The notes below the pieces were generated by a model. It was given only the letters and a program-made list of their open reading frames with translations. It did not search any database and was not told where the DNA came from. Positions 1 to 8,822 of a stretch of DNA of 36,569 nt are shown here, in pieces (position 1 is the first letter of the stretch; each line of letters begins with the position of its first letter). The stretch is from Polaribacter sp. IC066 (GTDB lineage: Bacteria; Bacteroidota; Bacteroidia; Flavobacteriales; Flavobacteriaceae). The DNA is taken from the NCBI RefSeq assembly GCF_007997085.1, contig NZ_VORR01000043.1:1-36569 (forward strand). The letters are read 5' to 3'. The position numbers and the translations under genes are program-made.

Positions 1-730
1 CAATCCCATCCAAAGCGGGACCACTCGAACTGACAGCTCGCTCTTAAGATTATGAATTAGATGAAATTAGTTCACAAACGCACAAATACGCTTTAAAATT
101 AAAATTTGTTTTATGTTGATGCTTGTTAAGCAAAGGCTTTGCTAAAATCTAGATTTATACTAACTTTAGAAATCGGAAAATAGTATGTAATTTTAATTGC
201 AATGTTCTCGATACAATCCCATCCAAAAATGGGACCACTCGAACTGACAGCGCTCTTAAGATTATGAATAGATGAAATTAGTTCACAAACTCACAAATAC
301 TCTTTAAAATTAAAATTTATTTTATGTTGATACTTGTTAAGCAAAGGCTTTGCTAAAATCTAGATTTCTACTAATTTTAGAAATCGCAAAATAGTTTGTA
401 ATTTTAATTGCAATGTTCTCGATACAATCCCACCCAAAAATGGGATCACTCGAACTGACAGCGCGCTCTTAAGATTATGAATAGATGAAATTAGTTCACA
501 AACTCACAAATACGCTTTAAAATTAAAATTTATTTTATGTTGATGCTTGTTAAGCAAAGGCTTTGCTAAAATCTAGATTTCTACTAATTTTAGAAATCGC
601 AAAATAGTTTGTAATTTTAATCAAAAGGTTCTCGATACAATCCCATCCAAAAGTGGAATCACTCGAACTGACAGCGCACGCTTAAGATTATGAATTAGTA
701 AAATTAGTTCTCGAACTCACAAATACGCAA
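1..730. repeat. Tandem array, 3.4 copies of a ~212-bp unit
   Basis: Units start at 1, 214, 425 and 638; the last stops near 729. Neighbouring copies differ at only a few scattered positions. Every full unit carries the same dyads: a hairpin of the type TCCCA-N8-TGGGA near its start, AGCAAAGGCTTTGCT (129-143 in unit 1), the perfect palindrome AAATCTAGATTT (145-156), and, in units 2 and 3, GATTTCTA/TAGAAATC arms. No open frame runs through it. The array probably extends upstream of the window. Conserved dyads suggest a structured RNA or a protein-binding array, but nothing shows which. Confidence 0.9.
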
Positions 731-1049
731 CACCACTAAATTTTATTTTTTTAAAAGAAAAAACTTTCTATCGAAAGGCATGAACTTAAAGATCTAAAAA
801 AGAATTAAAGAATGCCAAAGTGGAACAAGATATCAAAAAAAAAGTGGTAGAAATATTCTCCAAGAGAATAACAAAGTGCTCGGCAAAGCAATACCTAGTA
901 AATTTATCACCCTGTAAGCATCTCAACCAAAAGTAAGCTCTAAAGATTCTTTCAGAATGACAGAGTTAATGGCAGAGCAACATCCAATAAATCTGTTGTA
1001 CAAAAAACATTATAAACAATAAAAACATCTTATATAAACATAAAGAATT
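731..1049. other. Gene-free stretch with a degraded REP-like element
   Basis: No credible gene. It contains a small hairpin at 854-870 (TATTCTC-CAA-GAGAATA). Around 918-962, read on the minus strand, there is a decayed element of the TGTCATTCTGA...GAATCT type that is scattered through many Bacteroidota genomes. Otherwise I see only AT-rich spacer. Confidence 0.45.
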
Positions 1050-1080
1050 AATGACTAATATCACAATTAGTCATTTTTTT
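1050..1080 (+). terminator. Intrinsic terminator upstream of pta
   Basis: A 10-bp perfect stem (AATGACTAAT / ATTAGTCATT, 1050-1059 and 1066-1075) with a 6-nt loop runs directly into a T tract ending at 1080. It would end transcription arriving from the repeat array. The ATG at 1051 is the left arm of this stem, which argues against using it as the pta start. Confidence 0.7.
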
Positions 1081-1086
1081 ATGCCT

Positions 1087-1094
1087 TATTTTTG
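1087..1094 (+). promoter_or_regulatory. Candidate -7 element for pta-ackA
   Basis: TATTTTTG matches the Bacteroidota sigma-A -7 consensus TAnnTTTG. It lies just after the terminator and 16 nt before the chosen pta start, implying a very short leader. No clear -33 TTTG is seen at the usual spacing. Confidence 0.4.
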
Positions 1095-1110
1095 TGTCAA
1101 ATTCAGAAAA

Positions 1111-3204
1111 ATGAGTAAAGCTATTTATATTAGTACTATAGAATCTAACAGCGGTAAATCGTTAATTTCACTAGGTATTTTACGAATGATGTTAAATCAG
1201 TCTTCTAGAGTTGGTTATTTTAGACCCATCATAAACAAAGGAAAAAATAGTGATTTTGACAACCATACCAATACTGCCATAAAATTCTTTAATTTAGACA
1301 TCGACTACAAAGATTGTTATGCCTTTGAACAACATGAAGTTGTAGAATTATTAAGTGAAGGAAAAACAGATGCTGTAATTCAAGAAATTATTACAAAATA
1401 TAAATATTTAGAAGCAAAATACGATTATGTGCTTATTGAAGGGTCTGATTTTTCTGGCGAAGGTGGTTTTACAGAATTAGATGTAAACCTAATGATTGCT
1501 AAAAATCTAGGCGTTCCTGTACTAATTGTGGGTGCCGGGAATGGTAAAAAAAAGAAAGATTTTATCAACACGATGCAACTTTCTTATAAATCTTTTATTC
1601 AAAAAGAAGTAGATGTTATTGGGGTCATTGCAAACAAAGTAGAAGTTGATGAAATTGAATATATAGAAGCAGCTTTAAAAAAAGTAATTCCCGCAAACAT
1701 TCATATCGATGTAGTTCCTAAAGTGAACTTTTTAGCATACCCAACCGTAAAAGAGGTCGTTGAAGAATTGAATGGAAAGATTCTTTTTGGAGAACAATTT
1801 TTAGACAACGCCATCGGAAGTTATAGCACAGGCGCTATGCAACTCCGAAATTATTTAACTAGAATTAAAGAAAATGCCCTGGTCATAACTCCCGGAGATA
1901 GAGCTGACATTATTTTAGGCGCTTTGCAAGCAAATGCCTCTAGTAATTATCCTAAAATATCTGGAATCATTTTAACAGGAAGTTTACTTCCCGAAGAATC
2001 TATTTTAAAATTGATCGAAGGTGTACAATCTAGCGTTCCGATTATTTCTGTAAAAGGTGGCACTTTCGGAGTTTCTAATCAAATTGGAGCAGTACGTCCT
2101 AAAATTTACGCAACCAATACGAAAAAAATAGTATTAGCTTTAGATACTTTTGATACCTATGTAAATGTGCAAGGATTAACCAATATTTTATCGAATTTTA
2201 ATTCGGAGAAATTAACACCGAGCATGTTTCAATATAATTTATTGCAAAAAGCTAAAGTTAGCAGAAAACACATTGTTTTGCCTGAAGGAAATGATGAGCG
2301 AATAATTGAAGCTGCCGCTAGATTGCAATTACTAAACATTGTTGATTTAACCTTACTAGGAGATAAAAGAGAGATTCAATCGAAGTCAGATGCATTAGGT
2401 TTGCAATTGGATTTAAGCAAATTATCGATTTTAAATCCAGAGGATTCTATTCATAACGACAATTTTGCAAAGACTTTATATGAAGCGCGCAAACACAAAG
2501 GAATGACAGAAACTACTGCGATAGATTTAACCAAAGATGTTTCTTACTACGGTACTTTAATGATTTATGGTGGTTTAGCAGACGGCATGGTTTCTGGTGC
2601 AGTGCATACAACAATGCATACCATCAAACCAGCCTTGCAAATTATCAAAACAAAACCTGGCGTCTCTGTTGTTTCATCCGTATTTTTTATGTGTTTATCA
2701 GATCGAGTTTCAGTAATGGGAGATTGTGCTGTGAATCCAAATCCGAATGCAACACAACTGGCAGAAATTGCTATTTCTTCCGCACAATCTGCAGAAGCAT
2801 TTGGTATTAAAGCAAAAATAGCCATGTTATCATATTCATCTGGAAGTTCTGGTAAAGGTGAACAAGTGGAGAAAGTAAGAAAAGCGACTGAAATTGTAAG
2901 GCTATTAAAACCTGACTTACTAATTGAAGGTCCTATACAGTATGATGCCGCTGTAGATATGTCTGTGGCAAAAACAAAATTACCAGACTCTAAAGTTGCT
3001 GGTCAGGCGTCTGTATTAATTTTCCCTGATTTAAATACCGGAAATAATACCTACAAAGCGATACAAAGAGAAACAGGTGCTTTAGCAATTGGCCCAATGT
3101 TACAAGGTTTAAATAAACCCGTTAACGATTTAAGTAGAGGTTGCACAGTAGATGATATTTTTAACACCGTTTTATTAACTGCCATTCAAGCAAACCAAGA
3201 ATAA
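1111..3204 (+). CDS. pta: Phosphate acetyltransferase
   Basis: Converts acetyl-CoA and phosphate to acetyl phosphate and CoA, the first step of the Pta-AckA acetate/ATP pathway in the cytoplasm. This is the long form: an N-terminal BioD-like P-loop domain beginning STIESNSGKSLISLG, a central DRTGG-type regulatory domain, and a C-terminal PTA_PTB catalytic domain that starts near HIVLPEGNDERIIEAA and includes SDRVSVMGDCAVNPNPN. From 1111 it encodes 697 aa, close to other long Pta proteins. An in-frame ATG at 1051 exists, but its first codons form a terminator stem and a promoter element, whereas 1111 gives the family start MSKAIYIST. ackA begins 1 nt after its stop, so the two are almost certainly co-transcribed. 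No lesions are seen. Confidence 0.96.
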   Translation: MSKAIYISTIESNSGKSLISLGILRMMLNQSSRVGYFRPIINKGKNSDFDNHTNTAIKFFNLDIDYKDCYAFEQHEVVELLSEGKTDAVIQEIITKYKYLEAKYDYVLIEGSDFSGEGGFTELDVNLMIAKNLGVPVLIVGAGNGKKKKDFINTMQLSYKSFIQKEVDVIGVIANKVEVDEIEYIEAALKKVIPANIHIDVVPKVNFLAYPTVKEVVEELNGKILFGEQFLDNAIGSYSTGAMQLRNYLTRIKENALVITPGDRADIILGALQANASSNYPKISGIILTGSLLPEESILKLIEGVQSSVPIISVKGGTFGVSNQIGAVRPKIYATNTKKIVLALDTFDTYVNVQGLTNILSNFNSEKLTPSMFQYNLLQKAKVSRKHIVLPEGNDERIIEAAARLQLLNIVDLTLLGDKREIQSKSDALGLQLDLSKLSILNPEDSIHNDNFAKTLYEARKHKGMTETTAIDLTKDVSYYGTLMIYGGLADGMVSGAVHTTMHTIKPALQIIKTKPGVSVVSSVFFMCLSDRVSVMGDCAVNPNPNATQLAEIAISSAQSAEAFGIKAKIAMLSYSSGSSGKGEQVEKVRKATEIVRLLKPDLLIEGPIQYDAAVDMSVAKTKLPDSKVAGQASVLIFPDLNTGNNTYKAIQRETGALAIGPMLQGLNKPVNDLSRGCTVDDIFNTVLLTAIQANQE

Positions 3205-3205
3205 T

Positions 3206-4393
3206 ATGAACATTTTAGTTTTAAATGCTGGGTCTTCATCTTTAAAATATCAAGTGATAAAAATGCCTTCGCAAGAAGTAAAATCCGTCGGTTTAATTGA
3301 AAGAATTGGTCTAGATGACGCCATTTTTACACATGAAAAAGGAAATCAAGAGTATTCAGAAATAGCAGCTATTAAAACTCATAAAGAAGGGTTGCAAAAA
3401 ATTGCTTCGATTCTTTTAGATGAAAAAAAAGGAGTGCTCCTTTCTGTGGATGACATAAAAGCTGTGGGACATCGTGTGGTACATGGAGGTAATAAATTTG
3501 GCAAACCAACGATTGTAAATCAAGAAGTAAAAGATAATATTCGTAATTTATTCGATTTAGCACCGTTGCACAATCCTGCAAATTTAATGGGTATCGAAGT
3601 TGCCGAAAGTATTTTTCCATCAGCAATTCAAATTGCAATATTCGATACTGCTTTTCATCAAACAATGCCAAAAGTAGCATATCAATATGCAATTCCGAAT
3701 GAATATTTAGAGCAACACAAAATTAGAGCGTATGGTTTTCATGGCACTAGTCATAAATATGTTTCAGAAAAAGCCATTGCACATTTAGGAAAAGAGTCCT
3801 CAAAAAAAATTATTACAATTCATCTAGGAAACGGTTGCAGCATGTCTGCCATTAAAAACGGAGAAAGTATCGAAAACTCTTTAGGCTTGGGGCCAATGAA
3901 TGGTTTGGTTATGGGCACTCGTTGCGGAGACATCGATCAATCTGTTATTTTCTTTTTGATGAAAAACCTAAAAATGACTCTAGAAGAAACAAATAATTTA
4001 GTTCAGAAAGAATCTGGAATGAAAGGCTTGACAGGTTTTTCTGATTTACGTGAAATTTCTGAAAAAGCAGCATTAGGTGATCAAAACTGTCAAAATGCTT
4101 TGGCATTATCTGGCTACAGAATTCGCAAATATATTGGCGGTTATACGGCTATTTTAAATGGTTTAGATGCAATTGTTTTTACAGCCGGAATTGGAGAAAA
4201 TTCCTCGTTAATGAGAAAATTAGCTTGCGAAAATTTAGATTTTTTAGGCATTGAATTAAATTTAGAACAAAACGAAATACGTTCTAAAGAAATAAGAGAA
4301 ATTCAGACCAAAACATCTAAAGTAAAAGTTTTAGTAATTCCTACGAATGAAGAAATCGAGATTGCGAAACAATCTTATCAGCTTTTAAAATAA
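3206..4393 (+). CDS. ackA: Acetate kinase
   Basis: Transfers phosphate from acetyl phosphate to ADP, giving acetate and ATP; it is the partner of Pta just upstream. The 395-aa length is standard. Family motifs run in order: MNILVLNAGSSSLKYQ (N-terminal ASKHA phosphate loop), GHRVVHGG, FDTAFHQTMP, YGFHGTSHKYVS, HLGNGCSMSAI, GLVMGTRCGDID and FTAGIGENSSLMR, covering the adenosine- and acetate-binding sites. The start is fixed by the conserved N-terminus and the 1-nt gap to pta. A 9-bp hairpin follows the stop. Confidence 0.97.
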   Translation: MNILVLNAGSSSLKYQVIKMPSQEVKSVGLIERIGLDDAIFTHEKGNQEYSEIAAIKTHKEGLQKIASILLDEKKGVLLSVDDIKAVGHRVVHGGNKFGKPTIVNQEVKDNIRNLFDLAPLHNPANLMGIEVAESIFPSAIQIAIFDTAFHQTMPKVAYQYAIPNEYLEQHKIRAYGFHGTSHKYVSEKAIAHLGKESSKKIITIHLGNGCSMSAIKNGESIENSLGLGPMNGLVMGTRCGDIDQSVIFFLMKNLKMTLEETNNLVQKESGMKGLTGFSDLREISEKAALGDQNCQNALALSGYRIRKYIGGYTAILNGLDAIVFTAGIGENSSLMRKLACENLDFLGIELNLEQNEIRSKEIREIQTKTSKVKVLVIPTNEEIEIAKQSYQLLK

Positions 4394-4397
4394 AAGC

Positions 4398-4424
4398 ATT
4401 TCTGAAGTTTTTATGTTCAGAAAT
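4398..4424 (+). other. Hairpin after ackA
   Basis: ATTTCTGAA (4398-4406) and TTCAGAAAT (4416-4424) form a perfect 9-bp stem with a 9-nt loop, 4 nt after the ackA stop. There is no T tract, so it may stabilise the mRNA 3' end rather than terminate. Confidence 0.4.
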
Positions 4425-4530
4425 ACTTAAAAGTTTGGGGGGGAATTCATTTTTTTAAAGTTAAAAATTAAATAAAATCCATACAATACCTACTTATAGG
4501 TGTTTTTTAAAAATCCTTATCACAAAAAAA

Positions 4531-4561
4531 TTGTACAACCCCTTACTAATTTTTACATTTG
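4531..4561 (+). promoter_or_regulatory. Bacteroidota-type promoter for the yebC-family gene
   Basis: TACATTTG (4554-4561) fits TAnnTTTG, with TTG at 4531-4533 as a possible -33 element 20 nt upstream. The predicted transcript would start some 25-30 nt before the ATG at 4594. Confidence 0.55.
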
Positions 4562-4593
4562 TAAGTATTTTTAATTAAAAACAAGCAACATAA

Positions 4594-5310
4594 ATGGGTA
4601 GAGCATTCGAATTAAGAAAAGGGCGCAAAATGAAACGTTGGTCAGCAATGGCAAAAACCTTTACTAGAATTGGTAAAGATATTGTGATGGCTATTAAAGA
4701 AGGTGGTCCAAATCCTGATGCAAACTCACGTTTAAGGGCGGTAATGCAAAATGCAAAGGCCGCAAATATGCCTAAAGAAAACGTAGAACGTGCTATAAAA
4801 AAAGCCACTGATAAAGACACGGCAGACTACAAAGAAGTATTATTTGAAGGATATGCACCTCACGGAATTGCAATTCTTTTAGAAACTGCCACTGACAATA
4901 ATAACAGAACTGTTGCCAATGTTAGAGCTGCTTTTAATAAGAATGATGGAAATTTAGGTACTTCTGGCTCTGTTATTTTTATGTTTGATCATGTTTGTAA
5001 TTTTACTCTTAAAAAAGAAGATATTACCACTGATTTAGAAGAACTAGAATTAGAATTAATAGATTTTGATGTTGAAGAAGTTTTTGATGATGAAGACGGA
5101 ATTATAATTTACGCACCTTTTGAGCAATTTGGTTCCTTACAAACTTATTTTGAAGAAAATAATATAGAAATTTTATCTTCTGGATTTGAGAGAATTCCAA
5201 CAACAACAGTAAAATTAAATGAAGAACAAAAAGCAGATGTAGAAAAATTATTAGAAAAATTAGAAGAAGATGATGATGTGAATTCTGTGTACCATTCTAT
5301 GGAAAATTAA
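4594..5310 (+). CDS. YebC/PmpR (TACO1) family protein
   Basis: A 238-aa member of the YebC/TACO1 family, long annotated as transcriptional regulators and more recently linked to relief of ribosome stalling on difficult nascent chains. Diagnostic N-terminal features are MGRAFELRKGRKMKRW, then TRIGKDIVMAIKEGGPNPD, NSRLRAVMQNAKAANMPKENVERAIKK, the ETATDNNNRTVANVR block and GSVIFMFDH. The C-terminus is acidic (EEDDDVNSVYHSMEN), as usual for the family. It has its own promoter and is followed by a strong terminator, so it appears monocistronic. Which cellular role dominates in this organism cannot be told from sequence. Confidence 0.92.
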   Translation: MGRAFELRKGRKMKRWSAMAKTFTRIGKDIVMAIKEGGPNPDANSRLRAVMQNAKAANMPKENVERAIKKATDKDTADYKEVLFEGYAPHGIAILLETATDNNNRTVANVRAAFNKNDGNLGTSGSVIFMFDHVCNFTLKKEDITTDLEELELELIDFDVEEVFDDEDGIIIYAPFEQFGSLQTYFEENNIEILSSGFERIPTTTVKLNEEQKADVEKLLEKLEEDDDVNSVYHSMEN

Positions 5311-5331
5311 TTTTCTCTCATTGATAGAATA

Positions 5332-5371
5332 AAAAAACCTCAAACTTTGAAAGAACGTTTGAGGTTTTTTT
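5332..5371. terminator. Bidirectional intrinsic terminator
   Basis: A perfect 14-bp dyad, AAAAAACCTCAAAC (5332-5345) and GTTTGAGGTTTTTT (5357-5370), with an 11-nt loop. It has an A tract on the left and a T tract on the right, so it can stop the yebC-family transcript on + and the ATPase gene arriving on the minus strand. Confidence 0.88.
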
Positions 5372-5507
5372 ATTTGAAATTTTTTCAACGCGCTAACAGT
5401 AGTCATTTTTAACGGAATATACTTAACACACGCTACTAGCTTAAAAGATACTCATTAACAACGTGTCAGAGCAAGTAAGTTTGAAAAATACTAGTTAATT
5501 TATAAAT

Positions 5508-6296
5508 CTAAAAATGCCTTAAATAAGCATCAGGATTATTTAAAAACGATTTTGTAATCATATAGTGATCTGTATCTTCTAGTGCTGTTTTTTTCATTTC
5601 ATCATTTGTTACTTCATAAATTGTTGCAGTAGGATACGCCATTAACATTGGCGAATGTGTTGCAATAATAAATTGAGAATTAAAATTTTGTAAATGATTT
5701 TGTATAAAATAGATAAACGCCAATTGTTTTGCAGGCGATAAAGATGCTTCTGGCTCATCTAATATATAAATTCCGCGTCTATTTACTTGTGCATTCATAA
5801 TATGCATATAGGCTTCACCATGAGAAAAAGTATCTAATTCTTGCCCGTAATTTTTACGAACCCGATGCAATTGTTCATTAGCACTGTCTTTCATTTGTTG
5901 CAGAATATGATTAGGAACATCATCACCTAAATCGCCTATTTGATTGTACAAATTAATATCGTTTCTATGCACACTATTCAAATAATCACCAAAATCTTCT
6001 GCTCTAAAGAAAAAACCAACGGAACGTTCCATATTCCAATTTAGTTCTAAATGAGGAAGTATTTTTTTTGCAGCATCAAAACATTTTTTATCATAACCAA
6101 AACCATCCATATGTGGCAATTGTAATCTACATGCCAAAGATTCTAATAAGGTAGATTTTCCGGTTCCATTTTCTCCAATTATAAAAGTAATTTGATTAGA
6201 AACATCGATATTTTTGGCAAATTTAATCGCAGGAACATCATAAGGATATGGATGTTTTCTTTGTGTGTTTATATGTATTGACGATAGATATGACAT
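5508..6296 (-). CDS. Stand-alone ABC-type ATPase (COG3910-like)
   Basis: A 262-aa soluble ATPase with the full ABC set: Walker A GENGTGKS (residues 41-48), signature SHGE (158-161), Walker B with catalytic Glu in YILDEPEAS (177-185), and the switch His in ATHSP (H214). There are no membrane segments and no adjacent permease, so it is not a transporter. It resembles the small predicted ATPases related to RecF/SMC-like ABC proteins, whose role is unknown. The start MSYLSSIHINTQRKHPYPYDVP is typical of this group. It stands alone, converging with the yebC-family gene. Confidence 0.85.
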   Translation of the reverse strand: MSYLSSIHINTQRKHPYPYDVPAIKFAKNIDVSNQITFIIGENGTGKSTLLESLACRLQLPHMDGFGYDKKCFDAAKKILPHLELNWNMERSVGFFFRAEDFGDYLNSVHRNDINLYNQIGDLGDDVPNHILQQMKDSANEQLHRVRKNYGQELDTFSHGEAYMHIMNAQVNRRGIYILDEPEASLSPAKQLAFIYFIQNHLQNFNSQFIIATHSPMLMAYPTATIYEVTNDEMKKTALEDTDHYMITKSFLNNPDAYLRHF

Positions 6297-6702
6297 ACTT
6301 ATTTTGATCTAAATTTTTATTTAACAGCGCTCCTCTTTTTTTAATGAACGCTAAAAGGAAATAGAAGAGATAATTTAACAAATAAAAAACTGGCTTCATT
6401 AAAATGAATAACATACTTACTATTTTTATTCTTTTAATCACTAATGTCCATTAAAAAGACTTAAAACCGCTTCGCTAAAAGACACAACCTACTGCGGCAG
6501 GCAAGGAAACAAGACTTTCTCAACTAACTGTATTTGAATAACGTAAAAACTACAAAAAGAACAGTTTATAGTACAATTTTATTCACAATTAAAATGTCTA
6601 ACTCAAATCTACACCCAACAATTAATCTGTGATATATTGTACTTCAAATAGCTAATTGTAGATAAAATATTTTTAGTGAACACTTGATTCTTTTAATATA
6701 TT
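6297..6702. other. Gene-free gap with one dispersed repeat
   Basis: A small minus-strand open frame overlaps the ATPase start, but its hydrophobic, low-complexity product has no family features, so I do not call it. The only structure is the dispersed repeat at 6445-6516. The rest is AT-rich spacer. Confidence 0.5.
6445..6516 (-). repeat. Dispersed ~73-bp repeat, copy 1
   Basis: On the minus strand it reads AGTCTTGTTTCCTTGCCTGC...TCTTTTAGCGAAGCGG...TCTTTTTAATGGACA. This aligns with the copy at 36245-36317 (minus) and more loosely with 14951-15002 and 15058-15117 (plus). Shared landmarks are AGTCTTGG/T at one end, TCTAAAA/TCTTTTA-GCG in the middle and TCTTTTAT(C)GGACA at the other. Confidence 0.6.
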
Positions 6703-7503
6703 TTAAAATTTATTGTCGCCGTCTAATAAATTACCTAGTCCGCCTAAAACACTGCCCTCTCCTCTATCTCCAGTACCCGTTTTTGGCGCCATTGCCAAAA
6801 CCCTACCTGCTAATCTGCTAAAGGGTAAAGACTGAACATACACCGTTCCGGGTCCGCTTAACGTTGCAAAAAACAACCCTTCGCCACCGAAAACAGTATT
6901 TTTAATGCCGCCAACAAATTGAATATCATAATTTACATCTTGTGTAAACCCAACAATACAACCTGTATCAACTTTCAGTATTTCTCCTTGTTTTAAAACT
7001 TTTTTTGCCATGGTACCTCCCGCATGAATAAATGCTAAACCATCACCTTCTAGTTTTTGCATAATAAAACCTTCGCCACCAAACAAACCCCTACCTAATT
7101 TTTTAGAGAATTCAATTCCGATAGAAACTCCTTTCGCAGCGCATAAAAAAGCATCTTTCTGACAAATAAACTTGCCGCCAAACGCTGTTAAATCGATAGG
7201 AATAATTTTCCCTGGATAGGGAGATGCAAAAGAAATCTTCTTTTTACCTATTCCGTCATTTGTAAAAACGGTCATAAATAAACTCTCGCCTGTTAAAATT
7301 CGTTTGCCAGCAGAAAATATTTTTCCTAAAAGTCCTTTTTCTTGATTAGAACCATCCCCTAAAATGGTGTTCATTTTTATTTGATCCTCCATCATCATAA
7401 AAGTACCTGCTTCTGCAACCACGCCTTCTTGCGGATCTAACTCAATTTCTACAAATTGCATTTCTTCTCCAAAAATTTCAAAATCTATTTCGTGTGCGTT
7501 CAT
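6703..7503 (-). CDS. AIM24 family (TIGR00266-like) protein
   Basis: A 266-aa protein of the AIM24/TIGR00266 family. Its members are glycine-rich beta-structured proteins of unclear biochemical role; the name comes from a yeast mitochondrial protein. Features seen are [20 protein letters not shown] near the N-terminus, repeated GG/GEG turns such as [19 protein letters not shown] and [19 protein letters not shown], the [14 protein letters not shown] block, and a glycine-rich tail. There is no signal peptide or membrane helix. The start is fixed by [20 protein letters not shown]. The lipoprotein pseudogene lies upstream on the same strand, 86 nt away. Confidence 0.88.
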   Translation of the reverse strand: MNAHEIDFEIFGEEMQFVEIELDPQEGVVAEAGTFMMMEDQIKMNTILGDGSNQEKGLLGKIFSAGKRILTGESLFMTVFTNDGIGKKKISFASPYPGKIIPIDLTAFGGKFICQKDAFLCAAKGVSIGIEFSKKLGRGLFGGEGFIMQKLEGDGLAFIHAGGTMAKKVLKQGEILKVDTGCIVGFTQDVNYDIQFVGGIKNTVFGGEGLFFATLSGPGTVYVQSLPFSRLAGRVLAMAPKTGTGDRGEGSVLGGLGNLLDGDNKF

Positions 7504-7589
7504 GTTTATGCTATTATTTAGTTAGTTTTATTTTTTGATGCTCTATTTATTAGAGGTAATTCATTACAATTTGTTACAAATATTTGTGA

Positions 7590-7978
7590 TCAATTATTAA
7601 ATTTAAGGAGTTTCACTTCTACTGTTACAGTTGAAGAATTCTCTGAAACTACTTTTTTTGATGAAATATCTTGAGCTAATTCCTGACGCATTTCATTAGA
7701 GAATTTTATTACTAAAACGGCATCAGCACCAACCTCTTTTGCTTTTTTGATAATTAAATCTGTCATGTCATTCCCTTTTGGATGCAAAATACTTGGCACT
7801 ATATTAAAGTTTAACAAACCCATCACTTTATATTTTTGTTGAATTTCATCGGCATCAAAAAAAATTAAAACTTTAGAGCTTGGTTGATAACGATTTCCTA
7901 AATAATTTAATTGCGGACTGCAACTAGAAAAAAAACAATCGAAAAAAATAGAATTATAAGTTTGTTATTAAGTTTCAT
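7590..7978 (-). pseudogene. Small lipoprotein gene with a broken signal peptide
   Basis: The C-terminal part (stop at 7590) is open and reads ...LGNRYQPSSKVLIFFDADE...HPKGNDMTDLIIKKAKEVGADAVLVIKF... An ATG at 7978 starts a good lipoprotein signal peptide in another frame (MKLNNKLIILFFSIVFF...). One extra T in the minus-strand T8 run (A8 at 7928-7935 on plus) would join them into MKLNNKLIILFFSIVFFSSC, a classic lipobox. The intact product would be about 130 aa. Either this is a true one-base deletion, a homopolymer switch, or a sequencing error. I do not recognise the mature domain. It lies upstream of the AIM24 gene on the same strand. Confidence 0.65.
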
Positions 7979-8158
7979 AAAATCAATGTGTTTAATTTTA
8001 AAAAAATCAAATTTTATACCAAATTTCTAATTTTAATTTTAAACGCTCTTGAAACTTCATTTTAGAACTGGTTTGCTTTTTTTCTGATGTTAAAATAGGA
8101 GTTTCTATTTCTCTTTTTTTTTAATAAAATTTTATGGACGTAATTTTAAAATAAATCA

Positions 8159-8166
8159 TATTTTTG
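8159..8166 (+). promoter_or_regulatory. Candidate -7 element for the 48-aa ORF
   Basis: TATTTTTG fits TAnnTTTG and lies 52 nt before the ATG at 8219. No good -33 box is seen. Its presence is part of the support for the small ORF. Confidence 0.35.
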
Positions 8167-8218
8167 CTGTAATCTTATCTAAAAACCGTAACTTTCATTA
8201 TAACTTAATAAACCTATT

Positions 8219-8365
8219 ATGAAATATTTAACTCCTGAAATAGCCGCTTTTTATAAACAAACTGAAATCACAAAATCATTAGCACGCCCAACTGTTTCTT
8301 GTGGTATTTTTCAGGATTGTGATTATAATGAAGAGAGACCTAAAGTATATCAAAAGAAAAAATAA
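8219..8365 (+). CDS. Small hypothetical protein, 48 aa
   Basis: An open frame of 48 codons, product MKYLTPEIAAFYKQTEITKS then LARPTVSCGIFQDCDYNEER then PKVYQKKK. It is soluble, with two cysteines in a CGIFQDC spacing that could bind metal, and a basic tail. A TAnnTTTG promoter element precedes it, and its stop ends 1 nt before the end of the converging DUF4442 gene, a tight fit that suggests a real gene. I do not recognise a family. Confidence 0.5.
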   Translation: MKYLTPEIAAFYKQTEITKSLARPTVSCGIFQDCDYNEERPKVYQKKK

Positions 8366-8366
8366 T

Positions 8367-8822
8367 TTATTTTTTCACTCTTAAACTCCACTGAAAACTG
8401 AATTTAGAAACCACAACTCCATCTTCATTTTTTCCTTCGGATGTTAATACCAATATTTGACCCTCGCCAGTTTTTATAGATGCTTCAATGGCATCCCTAA
8501 TTGCCTTTCCTCCTGCACAGGTAAACGTTATTTTACCTGTTGCCTTTTTAAAAAAATCTGCTTCTTGGTGCGTGACTAACATTGATACTTTTCTTTTAGA
8601 ATCGTCAATTGCCTTCATCACTAAAAGTCCTGTTGGCAATTCTGCTGCCATTCCTTGCGCCGCCCAAAACATACTTTTAAACGGATTTTGATTAATCCAC
8701 CTATGTCTTATAGAAACCACCACTTCTGTATCTGTAATAGATTGCACTCTAACACCTCCTAGAAAAGCTAAAGGAAGCTTAAAAAAGTTAAATAAATTGA
8801 CTTTTATGGGTGTAAATTTCAT
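8367..8822 (-). CDS. DUF4442 hotdog-fold protein (thioesterase-like)
   Basis: A 151-aa protein resembling the DUF4442 group of hotdog-fold proteins, relatives of PaaI-type acyl-CoA thioesterases. Visible landmarks are PIKVNLFNFFKLPLAFLGGV, the SIRHRWINQNPFKSMFWAAQ block (where other hotdog enzymes carry the N-x-F-G-S-x-F helix), AAELPTGLLVMKAI, and the long strand FTCAGGKAIRDAIEASIKTG. No signal peptide. It converges with the small ORF on + with almost no spacer. Substrate cannot be inferred. Confidence 0.78.
   Translation of the reverse strand: MKFTPIKVNLFNFFKLPLAFLGGVRVQSITDTEVVVSIRHRWINQNPFKSMFWAAQGMAAELPTGLLVMKAIDDSKRKVSMLVTHQEADFFKKATGKITFTCAGGKAIRDAIEASIKTGEGQILVLTSEGKNEDGVVVSKFSFQWSLRVKK

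Noticed and set aside
1..730. CRISPR array
   Set aside because: The units are ~212 bp and near-identical throughout, with no short repeat/variable spacer pattern and no cas genes.
1051..1110. Upstream start for pta adding 20 residues
   Set aside because: The codons coincide with a terminator stem, its T tract and a promoter element, and the added residues are not part of the family.
4437..4443. G7 run upstream of the yebC-family gene as a switch
   Set aside because: It lies about 90 nt before the promoter and 150 nt before the start, outside any element it could modulate.
6238..6441. 67-codon open frame on minus
   Set aside because: It overlaps the ATPase start and encodes low-complexity hydrophobic sequence with no family signal.
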